Shown in pieces: positions 13,025 through 25,538 of a stretch of 64,000 nt of DNA; the stretch's first letter is position 1; every line of letters starts with the position of its first letter. The stretch comes from Aquatica leii. Lineage: Eukaryota; Arthropoda; Insecta; Coleoptera; Lampyridae. The stretch covers positions 18,961,123 through 19,025,122 of the forward strand of contig CM069435.1 in assembly GCA_035610365.1 (NCBI GenBank), given 5' to 3'. Below the pieces are notes generated by a model. That model saw nothing but the letters and a program-made list of their open reading frames with translations, did no database searches and was not told the DNA's origin. A program made the translations under genes and the position numbers.

Positions 13025-14645
13025 ACTAAGACATCGGCGAGTGGGTGTAGTTAAGAATACTATCATAAAGAAAAACAATAAAATTAGATGGCAATCTGTT
13101 GTAACAGTATAATTCTTGGCTCGGAGACGCCAAAAGTACATACGAACCGCTGTACAGGAATTTAAGAGAAAAGAGAGAAACTATCAACGAGAGAACGTAA
13201 CAAATTGGTTGTATATTTTCTAATCGATAACAAATTATTACTCTTTATATACTAATAGATATACAAGAATAATATTAAAAAGGTCAAATGCGATCAAACA
13301 TTAACAATTGCATACAGTTGCGAAAAAGTTTAGTTCTCGATTAGCGAGACATGATCAATAACTTATAAAAATAAAAGACTTAATTGAAATACGAACAAAT
13401 TCTTAAACTATTTGAACGGTATAAGTCAACGTAACTAATAATAGACAAATGTTAAATAAGCTGAAGGCTGAACTATAGACTCGATCGAAAGTAAAATATT
13501 AATAATGATCTCAAGATATACAAGTAACTGAAGGCTTATCACAAGTAATAAAACATAATTAATATAGCTGAAAACTTGGTAAATAAAAATGTAAATAAAT
13601 ACGTAACACAGTTGCAAAAAGATAGCCCAGATCAATAACGTTGAAGCGTAAAAGAATTAAACCACATCAAAACCGATGCTTGACAGCTGATTGAAATTCA
13701 ATTTGACACGAGATCATTAATCCTACGTTAATTACACATAAGTGAGTCGGTCTATTAAGTATGACACATCATTACAAAGAAAATAATACTTTCACGTTCA
13801 GTAACTGAACTCCAAGCCTCCACTAATTTCGCTATAATGAGCTTTAATTTAGCAAATGCAAAATGGCGTTAGGTAGCCATTACTTGCGAGTAACTGACTA
13901 GAAACAAAGTCGATTTAACTTCTTCGATACGAGCAGAAAATCTTCATTCCATTCCCACTCGCTAGAAGCGTAATAGTAACAATGACTTAAAATTAAATAA
14001 AAATAAATTACGTAAGATTAAACGGAAAAAGTTTCAATCTACCCACAACAAACGTCAACCAAAAAAGAATTCTGGCGAATGTTAGACATGAAATACTGAT
14101 ATTGTATCTCAAGTGGCGCGTTGCCAGTGCGGTAGTAAGAATTTTGTCGAAAATACGAAAATGTGACACTTTATTACTAACGACACGTAACAAGGTACCA
14201 TTACAAATTGGCAAAATCAAGCAGAGGACAGCTGGATCTGGACTTAAAGTATTGATTATTAATTTTGTTTTATACATTTTGTTTGACGCTTGAGACACTC
14301 TGTTCAAAAATCCAAAATTTTTGAACCTGTAGAAGTGCCAAAAGCAATTCCGATAATCAACGTATAGTCTAAGTGTCTTAGTGTTAAACCGAATGATCAA
14401 TTGACGCACCAGATAAAAATACATTAAGTGAATACAGCCGGTGGTGTGACCGAATAGAAAAGACATTATTTTAGATGTAAAACGAATACCAGACTTTGAC
14501 CTAGAAGTCTATTGTTTTATAGCTCCGTCAACGAACGAAATATTGACACCGGAAATCGCGAGAACTGCCGCCAGAGATGTTTTTTTCTAAAAAGTGCCGA
14601 AATTAAACCGCCGCCAGTTACTATAAGTAAAGACACAGAATTATG
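13025..14645. repeat. Dispersed repeat R, copy C
   Basis: This is a direct-orientation diverged partner of 4505-6117 with the same order of blocks over about 1.6 kb; the best stretches (13540-13800 against 4900-5180) differ at a minority of positions. The 152-codon minus frame at 14008-14466 is disrupted in the partner copy, so I do not call it a gene. It ends in GTAAGTAAAGACACAG, like copy A. Confidence 0.75.
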
Positions 14646-14859
14646 TTAGTGTTCGGACTCTCAGATAAAACTTGCTCACTTAGAAGTAAAAGAAAAAACT
14701 CTGAGACTAAATGCAGAACCGATAGTGTGTACGAACCAGTCTAGGGCTAGAAGGAATTTAAAGTGTATCCGAACTAGAACCGTTTTGCTGCAAAAGTTCT
14801 AGTACCACAGCAGTCTAAGAAAAGTTTTAAGTTTATAAACAAAGACTGTTTTTGGTCGT

Positions 14860-15330
14860 TAAAATCTGCACCGCCTGACTTTAAAGTTTCCAGTTTTTCG
14901 ACGTTTAAAGCTATGCAGTTGGAACCATCGAACTTTGGCCCAGAAGAGTATTGATCTATAGCTTCGTCAACAAACGAAATCTTGCCATCGGAGACCACAA
15001 GAACTGCCGTCAAAGCTGCTTTTCTCTCTCAAAGGTGCCATACATAGAATCATGTCAATCCCATTCAGCAATTTCACGTATTCGTGTCTTTGCCGAGGAA
15101 AAGGTAGCATTTAAAATTACGTGTAAGTTTTAGACTTGCAGATGAAGCCGTTTCGATGCGCACTAATTTCTACAGTGCATTTAAGCATAACCAAAAAATG
15201 ATATAAAAGGGAAACATTTGAACCTATAAGAAAACTTTTCTTTCGAGACCCGTTCCCGCTGGGAAACTTTCTTCCGAGACTCGTTCCCGGTAAAACCTTT
15301 TTTCCAAGACTTGTACGCCAACAATTTTTT
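14860..15330. repeat. Dispersed repeat R, copy C2, with internal tandem of about 30 bp
   Basis: 14955-15030 repeats the TTCGTCAACAAACGAAATCTTG / AAGAACTGCCGTC block of 14525-14600. 15225-15312 contains three degenerate units of about 30 bp (TTTCTTCCGAGACTCGTTCCCGGTAAAA type). Related single units are at 8520 and 11095. Confidence 0.6.
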
Positions 15331-15621
15331 TGAAGTTGAAGGTTAAAGTTACAGCTTAAAATATGCAAATTCCAAAACATTTCGATGAAAGTTTTTTTTT
15401 AAACGAGTTATTTTTAATTTTGTTTTTATCATATGTGCATTTTGATATTTGAGAATGATGATGAACGTTACTGTCACTTTTACAGAACGTTGCAATACGT
15501 GTAAAACTTCACGTTTTACTTCATTCTGTTAATGCAACATATAACAGAAGTAGAGCTAAAACTAACATAATGCATGTTTAGGCAGTACGTACCAAATGAG
15601 AAAACCTATTTCTTGTTATAG

Positions 15622-16799
15622 GATTTATTGTGGTAGCAGCTTGTGTAATGACGTTTGAAGCACGAGACTCGGCAGCAAAAGTTGTACCCGCAAGGTTTAA
15701 ATTGAGCGGTTCAGGCCCACCGAGCGGAAACTCGTGCCCTTACACCACACATACGAACAGATCCGCGCATAGCTCGTTGAGAACATCAGGATCACAAACT
15801 ACAAACCTACAATATCAATATACAAATCACTTACACAGTCCAACTGATAGGCATGCACTCACTCAGTCTTTCATGCAATTTTCACGAGGACTCGTTGTAG
15901 AGACTCAGCCTAAAAGCACTTCTCCGCAGGTAAGTTTTAAAATATTTTTTTGCACGAGTTCATTTATTCTATGTTAAAGGGTTCTGTATCTAAAAGTCCA
16001 TCCGCTCCTAATTTAGTAGTGGAACATGAAAACGAAGAAGCCTCCGTTGCTGGTGCTAAAAATTCAACTCAAGATGCTTTAACGACAAGAAGTAATCGTA
16101 CTTTTGCAGCGTGTGCTTTGCTAAATCCGAGCTTGCTGCACCGACACGCATTGTCGGTTGATGATAACTTTGATTTTTGATAACGACGCACATATTTACA
16201 GGTTGAGTCACGAATCACTACATGGCAGCGGAAGTCAAGGGTCGATGGCGTTAGACTTGCATTTAGAATACCCAGTAACGTTAAAAGTACGAGATCGAAG
16301 AAGAAATCCGCTTCGTCGACAACAACGAGTAGACGAAGAGGAGCGACAAGGGCAGTCTGATACTTCCAGACGAAGTTCTCATTCGTGCTCACCTAGAATG
16401 TCGTTAAGACGAAATCATAGTAAAGATCATCATATTGTATCGTTATCGTCAGGTATTATTTATGCACTATTTTCAACGTCCATTTAATTAAATTAATTTT
16501 TAGGCAATTCTACGCATCATCTGCCTACTCACGCATCATACATCTGCGCATCTAGAAGACGTAGTTCAAATTCATCTGACTGCACACATCGAACGCGTAT
16601 TAGAAAAAGAGAATGCTTGCATACGAGGGGACGTCTTGAACGCGCCATTAGTTCCGATTCTCGATTAACTGGAGCAATACCTAAATGTTACCCTCACACT
16701 CCACCAACTTCGATGGAACAAGAAGCAGAATCGAAATCAGACACAGACATTCGCAACATAAATGTATTAATGCACAACGTTGCTCGCAGACATTATTAG
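15622..16799 (+). CDS. Unrecognised membrane protein, 3' coding exons (5' part not seen)
   Basis: Exon A is 15622-15929: acceptor TTGTTATAG, phase 1, opening with the hydrophobic GFIVVAACVMTFEARDSAAK, which looks like the end of a membrane helix followed by a cytosolic ExRD segment. Intron GTAAGT...AAAG is 15930-15979 (50 bp). Exon B is 15980-16452 and intron 16453-16503 is 51 bp. Exon C is 16504-16799 with stop TAG at 16797. The tail is rich in Ser, Arg and His (for example SDTSRRSSHSCSPRMSLRRN). Exon B changes frame near 16153-16201. Either a 49-bp intron with a weak GTCGGT donor and good TTTACAG acceptor is removed, or one T is extra in the run at 16174-16178. Both models give a total divisible by three (about 342 or 358 residues). 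The layout loosely recalls TMEM200-type proteins; that is a guess. Upstream exons were not found. Confidence 0.72.
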
Positions 16800-18096
16800 A
16801 TACACATATTGATGTCGTTGTTTGATGTGTTTAACTATAGGTATAGTCACAAGTCCTTCCTAGACTGTCTATACTCAGTCTACAAATGCGATTTATGATT
16901 ACACACCTATTCCACCAAAAGGCCTCTTATCCATACAGATAGCTCATGGTTGCTAGAAGTAGAATCTTACGTGCTCAATCCCATCATCAGTACTTAGTAT
17001 GACTAACTTCTGCAATCTACTATAGTGACCTTGAAATTGAATTTATGTGTTCATTTAATAACAAATAAAGTCGAATGAATCGTAAAGTAATTAGTTTAGA
17101 GAAAAGCCTTCCGATATCGCAAGATCGAAGACTTTTATTGTTGGAATTGTAACATTACTAATACTTTCGATTAGTAAAGTAACTGCGTATAATTAAGTGA
17201 ATAGCAATAACACAATATTGATTCTTTTGTATTAATATCATAAGTTTCAATGATAAGATTTGTTTGATAACGCAGTTTCTCAATGTCTTCATACACAATA
17301 CATGATGTGACATGCTTTATTTCTTTCTTTAATTTCTACCAACTTACGATTACTTGCTAATACATGTTTAGCAACGTAGGTTTGTTTATTACGTCATCAA
17401 GAAATATTGCAATGTTTGACGTAACTTTTACCTAGATTAAACGTTAATTTTTGTACGTACCGATCACGTAATAGTTTGAATTTGATTGTAAATATGTACT
17501 TGTGTGATCACATTGATAACAATGCGTGATACCTATTTTATTATTTATTTAAATAGTTTCTTATAAATGAAGACTGCAAAACTAATTTTTATTGTATTTT
17601 AAAATTGAAGAAACGAAACATTCTTCGCTGTTTTTTGAAACGATTTTGTATGTGAAAAAATGTGAAAATTTGTATAAGTTTAATACTTAAATGTGATTAA
17701 TGTAGTGGGTTGTAATAATACATTGTAGAAACCAAACGTTACAGCAAAATTATAATCATTTGTAGAATCCACAATAAACGTCCATAAGGAATTGTTTACT
17801 AAAGTTTTATTTTAAATCGAAATCTAATGCACACACAAACGTATTGCTTACATAAAAAGATACGTAGAGATCATGCACATAACTTTTACGTAAAAAGTAA
17901 CAAATTATTTACGTTAAAACAGGATATAACTTTTACCAAAATTATGATACTAAAATTTGTTGCAACTGGAATCTTAAATATATATGAGATCACTGTAGTT
18001 GTACTACCTTTATTAAGATAAATTTACGTATGACGATTACGTAATTTTTGCCTAACTTTTAACCGCGATTAAACATATGACATCAACAAAGCTTAA
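16800..18096. other. Probable 3' UTR and AT-rich flank
   Basis: Downstream of the TAG at 16797-16799 there is no further coding signal. An AATAAA hexamer at 17064-17069 on the plus strand is a plausible poly(A) signal for the membrane-protein gene. The rest is AT-rich DNA up to the TIR element at 18097. Confidence 0.5.
17064..17069 (+). terminator. Candidate poly(A) signal AATAAA
   Basis: A canonical hexamer about 265 bp after the stop codon of the 15.6-16.8 kb gene. No cDNA evidence; hexamers are frequent in AT-rich DNA. Confidence 0.4.
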
Positions 18097-20260
18097 CCCA
18101 CACAGCACGCGAGATGCAATGGATATACATATTTATCCATATAATATCCATTGATGTACATCCGTAGTTTAATATCCACTGTATATGCACCTTATATACA
18201 TTCATGGATATCTGTGAAATAGGATTATCTTAAGTGTTATGTTCGGAAACATTTTTTTTTATGTATCATGTTACATAATTTTGTGAGTTGCTATTTTTTA
18301 TCAAAATTATTTAGAAATAATTATATTCTCTAAAATTTAACATTTGTAGTAAATATTTAACATGCAACAACAAATTTAATGAAAAATTGAAAAAGTAAAA
18401 AAAAATACTTGGCGCGGTTTAATTTAAACTTTCTTCGTTGTTCGTTTGTTTTCGCCAAGGTTTTCGCGCACGCAAACTTTTTGGCTTTTTGTTTAGCTTG
18501 TATTTATCGTATGCAAACCATTTTGTGCTTTAAAATTTCGAAAAAATGTGTTTGTTTTTCATCATTTAGGATGGATGGGTAAACAAAATAAGTAAGTATT
18601 AAATTCAAATATAAATTATTTCTTAATAATAAATATATAACCTAAAAACTAACACGTTTTGGAGCAAATATATAATGACTTTGGAATTTGTAATCTAAGC
18701 CAGTTTGTGAGTTTATCTACAATTTCCCAATTCATTATTCTTATTGCTGAGTTTTATTTAATTGAAATTTTTTTTTAGATCGATTCAATCTACTTTGTTG
18801 GATGAAAAGATACAGCAAACGAGACATGTTTTAACCAAGTAATTGGTCTGGATCAAGCAAAACAAATTTGTAAAAATATTTTAAATTTAATTTATGGTAA
18901 GAGGCTTCAGAGTATTTTATAGTTTATAGGTTAAAACTTAAAACATTAACTTTATATGTATATTAACGTAATGTGATTTCAAGTGCATTACTGCCAAACT
19001 TGACTTTCATGTTGTATTTTATTTCACGACTATTTACAAAGCAATTCTTTATAATTACTTCAAAAACTTCAAAATTTAGTTTAGAAATTGCTAAAAAAGT
19101 GCATAAGTTATTTGAGTAGCATTACAATGTAATTTTTATTTTACAGTATCCATAAGAAAAATTCAAATTGTGGTGCAGCTTTACAACACGCAATAAACAC
19201 CAGGAGTAGTGGAGTACGAAAGACGCCAATAAACATAAGCACAGAAGGAATGTAAATAGGTTTTTATATTTTTTAAATGTTTTTCAGTACATATATGGAC
19301 ATTGTATGTTAAGTTTCCAAATTGTTTTATTAATTAAATTAAAAATGATAATACCATTGTATGCATTTAATTTGTGTTAAGTTGCTAACATTGCCAATGC
19401 TTTTAAAATTGCGCACTATTTATGTGATGGCAAAGTACATATTATATTGCACAGATTTCACTGGCATTCTGCATTTAACTTGTATTAATATACATAACTT
19501 GCCGATATTGGTTCGATGCAATTTCTGCATTGGCAAGATTCATTCGGCAATATATCGGCCGGTGTGTCACCTGGTTACCGGCAGTGTACTTCATTTTAGT
19601 ACATTGCCAGCATTCTGAGTGCCGGCTGAGGAGTACATTGCCAGTACAGATGTGTTTATTGGGTAAAGACGAGGTATTTTTGCATATTTGAATTTACTTT
19701 TGCTGTACATTAATCTAGTAAGTATTTGGATTCCTATAATATAAATAATGGATAAAAGCTCTAGAAAAATGAGAGAATGTGTAAATAAAAAAGTTCGATT
19801 GTGTTTGAGTGAAAATGAACAAGTGGTCATATTTTCTGTGGACCAACCGGAGTTGTTGCATCTGGAAAATATCACTATTGGCATTTTGTATTGACTTTAT
19901 TTGACGTGTGACCATATTTTTTGTTAATATATAGATATGCACATATATTTTACCTACATATGAAGGTTCTATAAAAAAATGAATGTTTATTATACTTTAA
20001 TTAAATGTTCATTGAACCTCCATATGTATGTATTTTGTACGTTCATATGACTGTTCAATATATCTCCATATGGATGTAAAATGTTTATCCACCTGGAGGT
20101 CCTATGGACATACTATGAAGATCTTTCCGTGACGGAATGATATATTCAATGGACCTCCATCCTTGCTCCATAATATTAAATATGGATGTTCGATGCACCT
20201 CCGGTATCCATGGTTGGTGTGTACATTTTATATCCATTGGATATGCTTGTGCTGTGTGGG
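18097..20260 (-). mobile_element. 2.2-kb TIR transposon, copy 2 (inverted relative to copy 1)
   Basis: It begins CCCACACAGCACGCG and ends TTGTGCTGTGTGGG, and is the reverse complement of 6170-8358 with few differences. Flanks are AA at 18095-18096 and 20261-20262, giving a second case of a possible 2-bp duplication. Near identity along the whole length implies recent mobilisation or gene conversion between the copies. No transposase motif is seen. Confidence 0.85.
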
Positions 20261-22640
20261 AATTTATTAATACACAATATTCACGTGTTTGTACAATGAA
20301 CAATATTAGTTTACATGTAACATAAATTTAACGTAAGAACCAAGTCTCTATTAAACAGGCATATGTTAAAATTATTATGTTTTTCAAATAGTGTTTTTTA
20401 CGTTTGTAAGTAGGTACGTAAACGATACGTTAAAGTCAAACGCAACATTGATCTAAGAGCCGTAAAAAACGAGTAACGCAATAAAAAGTGTCGAGTAAAC
20501 CTAAGTATTACGCTAAAAATATCACGTGTCTATCAAATAGTGTTTTTATGTTTGTAAACACGTAAAGAATACAAACGCAATTTTGAAGAGTTTAATAAAA
20601 AAACATACAGAATAGAAACAATTGAACACTTGTTGTAAGCCGTGTTCGTGACAAAGAGTATACGCTAAATAAATGTCAATTTTATCTACACGTAAAGTTT
20701 ACCATTCACTCAAAGAAAACGTTAAAATGACGTCTGTGAGTAAAAATTCTTTAATATATTTTTTATAACTGTAAAAAACTATTATTTTTTAAAAAGGGAG
20801 AGTTGTAGTTAATATATAAACACAACTCCCTTTTTAAATACGAAATTGCAAAGATTGTAAGCTTACATTCATCGGCGCGGGTGTGTGTTTGTGTGTGTGT
20901 GCCAAACTGTGGCCTTGATTACGTTTACAGATTAAGGATACTCGATCGGAATACGGTTAACGTACACAACAATTATTCAAATACATTCGACGGGAAGTAA
21001 AGATTAATTAGTGATCTTATTTTTACAAAATCTGAGAGCTAAACATAATTAAATCGCTCAAGACTAAACAGAAACTAAAAGTATAGCTTATGGTTTAATC
21101 TAAATAATGCAAATACACACGTAATAAAAATAAAGAAGGGCCCCTTGTTTTCACCTGTATCATGCGCCTAAACTATAATTTGCGGGATATTAATCAGATA
21201 ATTTTAAAATGGTGCATTTTTCCATTTTTGTCAAATAAGAATGTAGATAGCGTCTTCGACCTATCTTGCTGTAAAACGTTAAATTTTAGCCTAAAGAACG
21301 GTGACGTAAAATCGCCATTTTGTTACCTGCACGCAACTTTTAATTTTAGCGAAAAACTTGCTCCAAAGACTTGCAATAAACGTAATTCCTTATTCGTAAT
21401 TCACTTCTATAAAACCGTAATAGTAAACAACGTACAGTAAAAATGAAAGTACTTACAGTTCAAAGATTTCGAACACTTCTAGATTACATGCAGCGAGCAC
21501 TGAAGTAGAAAATCAAATATGATTGATTAAAGTATTCGATAAATCACTCCCCACCTCAAAATAACTAACCAGTGGTGTCGGCGTACCTGTGACGTGGCAA
21601 AAATTTAAGCAACATACGATTTTTGGAAAAACTAATAATTAATGGCACGTAACAAGTTTTAAGTTCTACTTTCTCAATAAATTTCAGTCAGACTTATGCG
21701 CGTGTTTGCTATTACTTTTGGTTCTATATACTGAGCATTCACATAGCATGTGAAGAGAAATTTTATACTAGGGAGATGTTACATAAGTAGACAGTGTCAT
21801 GTGGAGAATCCGACTCTTAGTTGGTTGTTTACCTCGAAAATGTTTTTGTATCGGTACAAAATCGACATTTTTCTGTCTAACATAAACTGTAGGACAGCCG
21901 AAACTCCCTTGCAGTGAAGTAAGTTTAATCGTAAGACCGTGAAAACACTGGCGTTACAGCTGGGATATTTCTCCAATTGACGTCGTTGGTTTGATACATG
22001 CTCGCTCTTCTTTTTTCTCTATCACACGTCTGAATAAGATTCGGAAATTTAAACCATCGCCATCGTTTCACTTCTCTATTGTTCCTTGTTGGCGGTCGTG
22101 TTACTATGCTAGGAGTACTGCCTCCTCATAGGGTGCGTTTTGTTTTTCGGTCTTTTGATTCGACTCTGTTGATGTTAAGGTGCGCGCCTTTGTCCTTGAT
22201 GTATCGAGTTTCTTAACTCTCCTTTGCTGCTGACGTTTTTCTTTGCAAAGCTTCCTTCTAGCAGCACATAAAATTTTCTTAAGTTGTAACGTACAAATTG
22301 GGGAGGTAAGACAAAAATTATTTGCACCACTTTTTCTTATGGATGAGTAATGTACTGAACGTCTAGGCTAGAGAAAAAGAAATCCCAGACCCGCAATTAA
22401 GAAATAAAACATTTGTTCAAATAAGAAAATCCCAGTTTCTTTTATTCATTTCTGATTTCTTTTTTTTTGTTGTATCGTTTATCTACGAAGGAAAACAAAG
22501 ATAGGAGTGAATAGAATAGGAGTAATCCGTCGGTGCCCTTGATGTCAAGTTTGCGAGTCAGATATTTACATAAGATGTATCACCCGGTAACTTCACATCA
22601 AGCTTCGACGCGTACTTCCAATCGCTTTACAATTATTATG
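20261..22640. other. AT-rich spacer, no gene seen
   Basis: No coding motif on either strand. 20885-20904 contains a short GT-rich run (GTGTGTTTGTGTGTGTGTG). The 92-codon frame at 21162-21440 has no recognisable domain. Confidence 0.4.
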
Positions 22641-22727
22641 ATATTGAAATGAATGAAAGCTAAATAGTAATATTGAAATTTATAAAGGTTAAATAATAAT
22701 ATTGAAACTTATGAAAGTTAACTGATA
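22641..22727 (+). repeat. Tandem repeat, 3 x 29 bp
   Basis: Three adjacent units start ATATTGAAA (at 22641, 22670 and 22699) and end AAATAGTA, AAATAATA and ACTGATA. They differ by a few substitutions. Confidence 0.8.
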
Positions 22728-23008
22728 ATCTTGTAACCGGAGCATTTAGCATTTACTAAGCGCACATGACAAAAGAACATCGTTTATAATTACATTAATT
22801 ATTTCGTTACGTTAAACATTCTGACAATCGACGAACACAGTTAAATTATAAGCGAGAAGCGATCTGAAAGACCCCAACAGCACCGATCAAGTTACGGTCG
22901 ATAAAGCGTTCGTTCCCCGGTTTATTCACAGTTAAAATAATTTGAAAGTAAATACCTTCAGGAGAACTCCGCCGCAATTAAACCACTTCCACTTACGTAC
23001 AGGGATAT
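22728..23008. other. Spacer between two tandem repeats, nothing recognised
   Basis: AT-rich; no motif or open frame of note. Confidence 0.4.
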
Positions 23009-23177
23009 GCCATCAAAGCTGAATTACCGAAGCATGCCATAGAAGTTGAATTATAGGAGCATGTCATAGCAATCATAATTCCAGGAGCATTCCATAGTAG
23101 TTCCATGAGTAGAAACTTAATTGCAGGAGTACGCCATAGAAGCTTAGTTATCGGAATACGTCATAGAAGCTACAATT
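23009..23177 (+). repeat. Degenerate minisatellite, unit about 27 bp
   Basis: About six units of the form GCCATAGAAGTTGAATTATAGGAGCAT follow one another, one with an internal insertion. Successive starts are near 23009, 23036, 23063, 23091, 23133 and 23160. Confidence 0.75.
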
Positions 23178-24164
23178 TGTGTTGATCAGAAATACATCTG
23201 TACGTCGTCCCCTGACTGACACATCCACAATATCGGTTTTAGATTTTACAGTTTTTTTCCGTTTTAAGGCTGACACACACATCGTATTGGACGTGACAAA
23301 AATCAAAAGTGGCCGAAAATGTCTTTGGAAAATGAACTACAACTTGCGCCATCTGACAACATAAAACTCAACCAAAATTTTCAAGGTCAGGTATTCATAC
23401 GTTGGTGATGGCAAAGTTGCTTATCCGTCAGTCGAAAAGAACTGCAAGTTAAAATTTAACCGTTACAAAGTGGGTTTTTATTTTCACTCTGTGTCTATTA
23501 CATTAGGTATATTTAGTTTAATCATTTGATGTGTATTAGTTCTACGAGTAAGAAGCAACTATAAATAACTAAGTGCAGTGTCCATGCGCACATTGCGAGC
23601 TATATACAACGGAGTTCGTTTAGTGCCCAAAGATTAGAGTTAGTAACGACTGGTCTTCTATCTAGTCACGCATCTGTCGTGCAACTTTTTTGACCAGCAC
23701 GTTTTGCTAAACAATTTTCCGTCGGTTTCAGCTGCTAAACGCGACCTCAAGGTCTTGATCTTGAGTGAATGGTAGCGATTGTGGGAGATTTTCTAGATAT
23801 CTTTACCTGAGTCAGAATGTCCCACGTCCCCAGACGAGAGACCCTCGACATTCTGTTTTATTTATTATTTAGAGTTTTGAATGCCGACAGCTGTCCGCCG
23901 TGTGGCGTTCTCGACACATCGGAACAATAAAGAGAAATGCTGTGCAATTGTTTCACTGCAGCAAACGGTAATTGTCGGTAAATGACTAGAAGAGATAAAC
24001 TTTTGTTTCTTTCGGTGAACTTGTTCCAAACCTTTGTTTTTTTTGTCTTCTTATATTTAGTACGGTGTTGTCGTACGGAGTTTACTTTACCGCGGTTCGA
24101 AACCGTTCTTCTGAAGCACAGCAAAGTTTTATTGTTTCAGTGTAATGCTTCTTTTGCTGCGTTA
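23178..24164. other. Spacer, no gene seen
   Basis: The minus frame at 23858-24124 and the plus frame at 23982-24185 overlap, and neither has a family motif. Confidence 0.4.
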
Positions 24165-24720
24165 AACTCTGCTATAACAGTATAATCAGTGACTCGAAGA
24201 CGCTAAGGGTACTTACAAACCCTTTCGAGAAGTGCAAACAAGCATTCGACGATTTAATCTTATGCGCCACTGCCTTGAATACGAACAAATTATTAAGTTA
24301 CTCGAACGGTACAAGTTAACACAAACTTCAAATGCGCTTAAGGTTGAACTATAGACTCGACTGAAAGTAACATATTAATAGTGATCTTAAAATATACTAA
24401 AGGTTTTACCCTTAGTATCTGGGTGGGATGAAAGAACCCCAAGCTTCCGTCAAATTCGCTGTAAGTTTTAAATTAGCGATAGCAAGTAGGAAAAAAATGG
24501 ATTTAACTTCTTCAATACAAGTAGAGTATGTTCCCTTCATTTAAATCACAAACAATGTTGTGATATTCAATTTAATAAAATTAATTACGATTAAACGGAT
24601 AAGGTTTCTACTAACCAATCGCAGCAAACGTCGACCAAGAAATTAATTCCGGCAAATGTTGAACACGAAATAATGAAACGTTACTACTAACGACACGTAA
24701 CAAGTCCGTCTACAAAACCC
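24165..24720. repeat. Dispersed repeat R, copy D (strongly decayed)
   Basis: Ordered weak matches to copies A and C: TAACAGTATAAT...CTCGAAGACGCTAAGGGTAC near 24176-24212 (compare 13105-13140), a TTGAACTATAGACTCGA block (24345; compare 13468), and GGCAAATGTTGAACACGAAATA...AACGACACGTAACAAG (24650-24712; compare 5460-5560 and 14075-14200). Confidence 0.6.
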
Positions 24721-25538
24721 TGTATATCCAATTGATCCAAAAAGCTATCTGGCGCCTTAGGATACGCAAGCCATGTCAGTCTGGCGATGTTAACCTCGAA
24801 CTCTTAAAGGCTCTTTTCAGCTTTTTAAAACTGATTTTTTATCTGAGTTTAGTATATCGGTTCTAGATAAACACCTCCATATCTCATTGCTAAACGTACA
24901 ATTAACCGTTTATAATTTTTTGAAGGTGATTACAGACAGTCTGCAAAATTCCAAGCGCTTCTCTACGTAAGGGCACTATTAAGAACGTTGCTTTCTCTTA
25001 AAACCGTTTGCTATACTCTGCCTCTCTTCATTTCTTTACGATTGCCTAAGTCCCTTTTCTTACCAATTGGGTTTTATGTGCTTTAGAAGCGAAGATAAGC
25101 CGTAAGGCAAGTGCCTTGCTAAACAGGGTGCTTTCAAAGCACGTCTCCGTTACCTAGCCCATTTGACTAGACTAAGTAGATTTTTCTTCTAAATGATACA
25201 TTTCCTATTATTACCTATCCTTTTTGTGGCGAACCATTGGAGAAAAGTTTGGTGGGTTTACGTCTTCTTTCTCCTCCTCCTTTTCCTTCTCCACCTTTTC
25301 ACCTTCCAAAAAGTTTATTTTTGTTTGAGGTGCCGACTAACCATTCTAAACGTGTAGAAACTAATGTTTTTTTAGTGTGATTGCAAGAGCAATTCCCGTC
25401 AAAGTAACCTTAAATGTTTTTTTGAGATTTTTTCCGCTCGACTTCGCTTTGCCAGTCGTTTTTGTGACGCCGGTGTGCTGCTGTTGGAAAAGTTGCGTTT
25501 CTGCGTTGCTTTTGTTCAGGTAGTTTGTGCATTTGCGT
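24721..25538. other. Spacer, no gene seen
   Basis: It includes a CT-rich run near 25270-25300 (TTTCTCCTCCTCCTTTTCC). Nothing else is recognised. Confidence 0.35.

Noticed and set aside
14008..14466. 152-codon minus-strand open frame in repeat R
   Set aside because: The same region in the partner copy (about 5438-5823) is split over several frames, so the frame is not conserved.
16158..16201. Intron starting at GTTGAT (phase 0) in the 15.6-16.8 kb gene
   Set aside because: It would be 44 bp and leads to a stop after about 50 codons, leaving the well-formed last exon unused.
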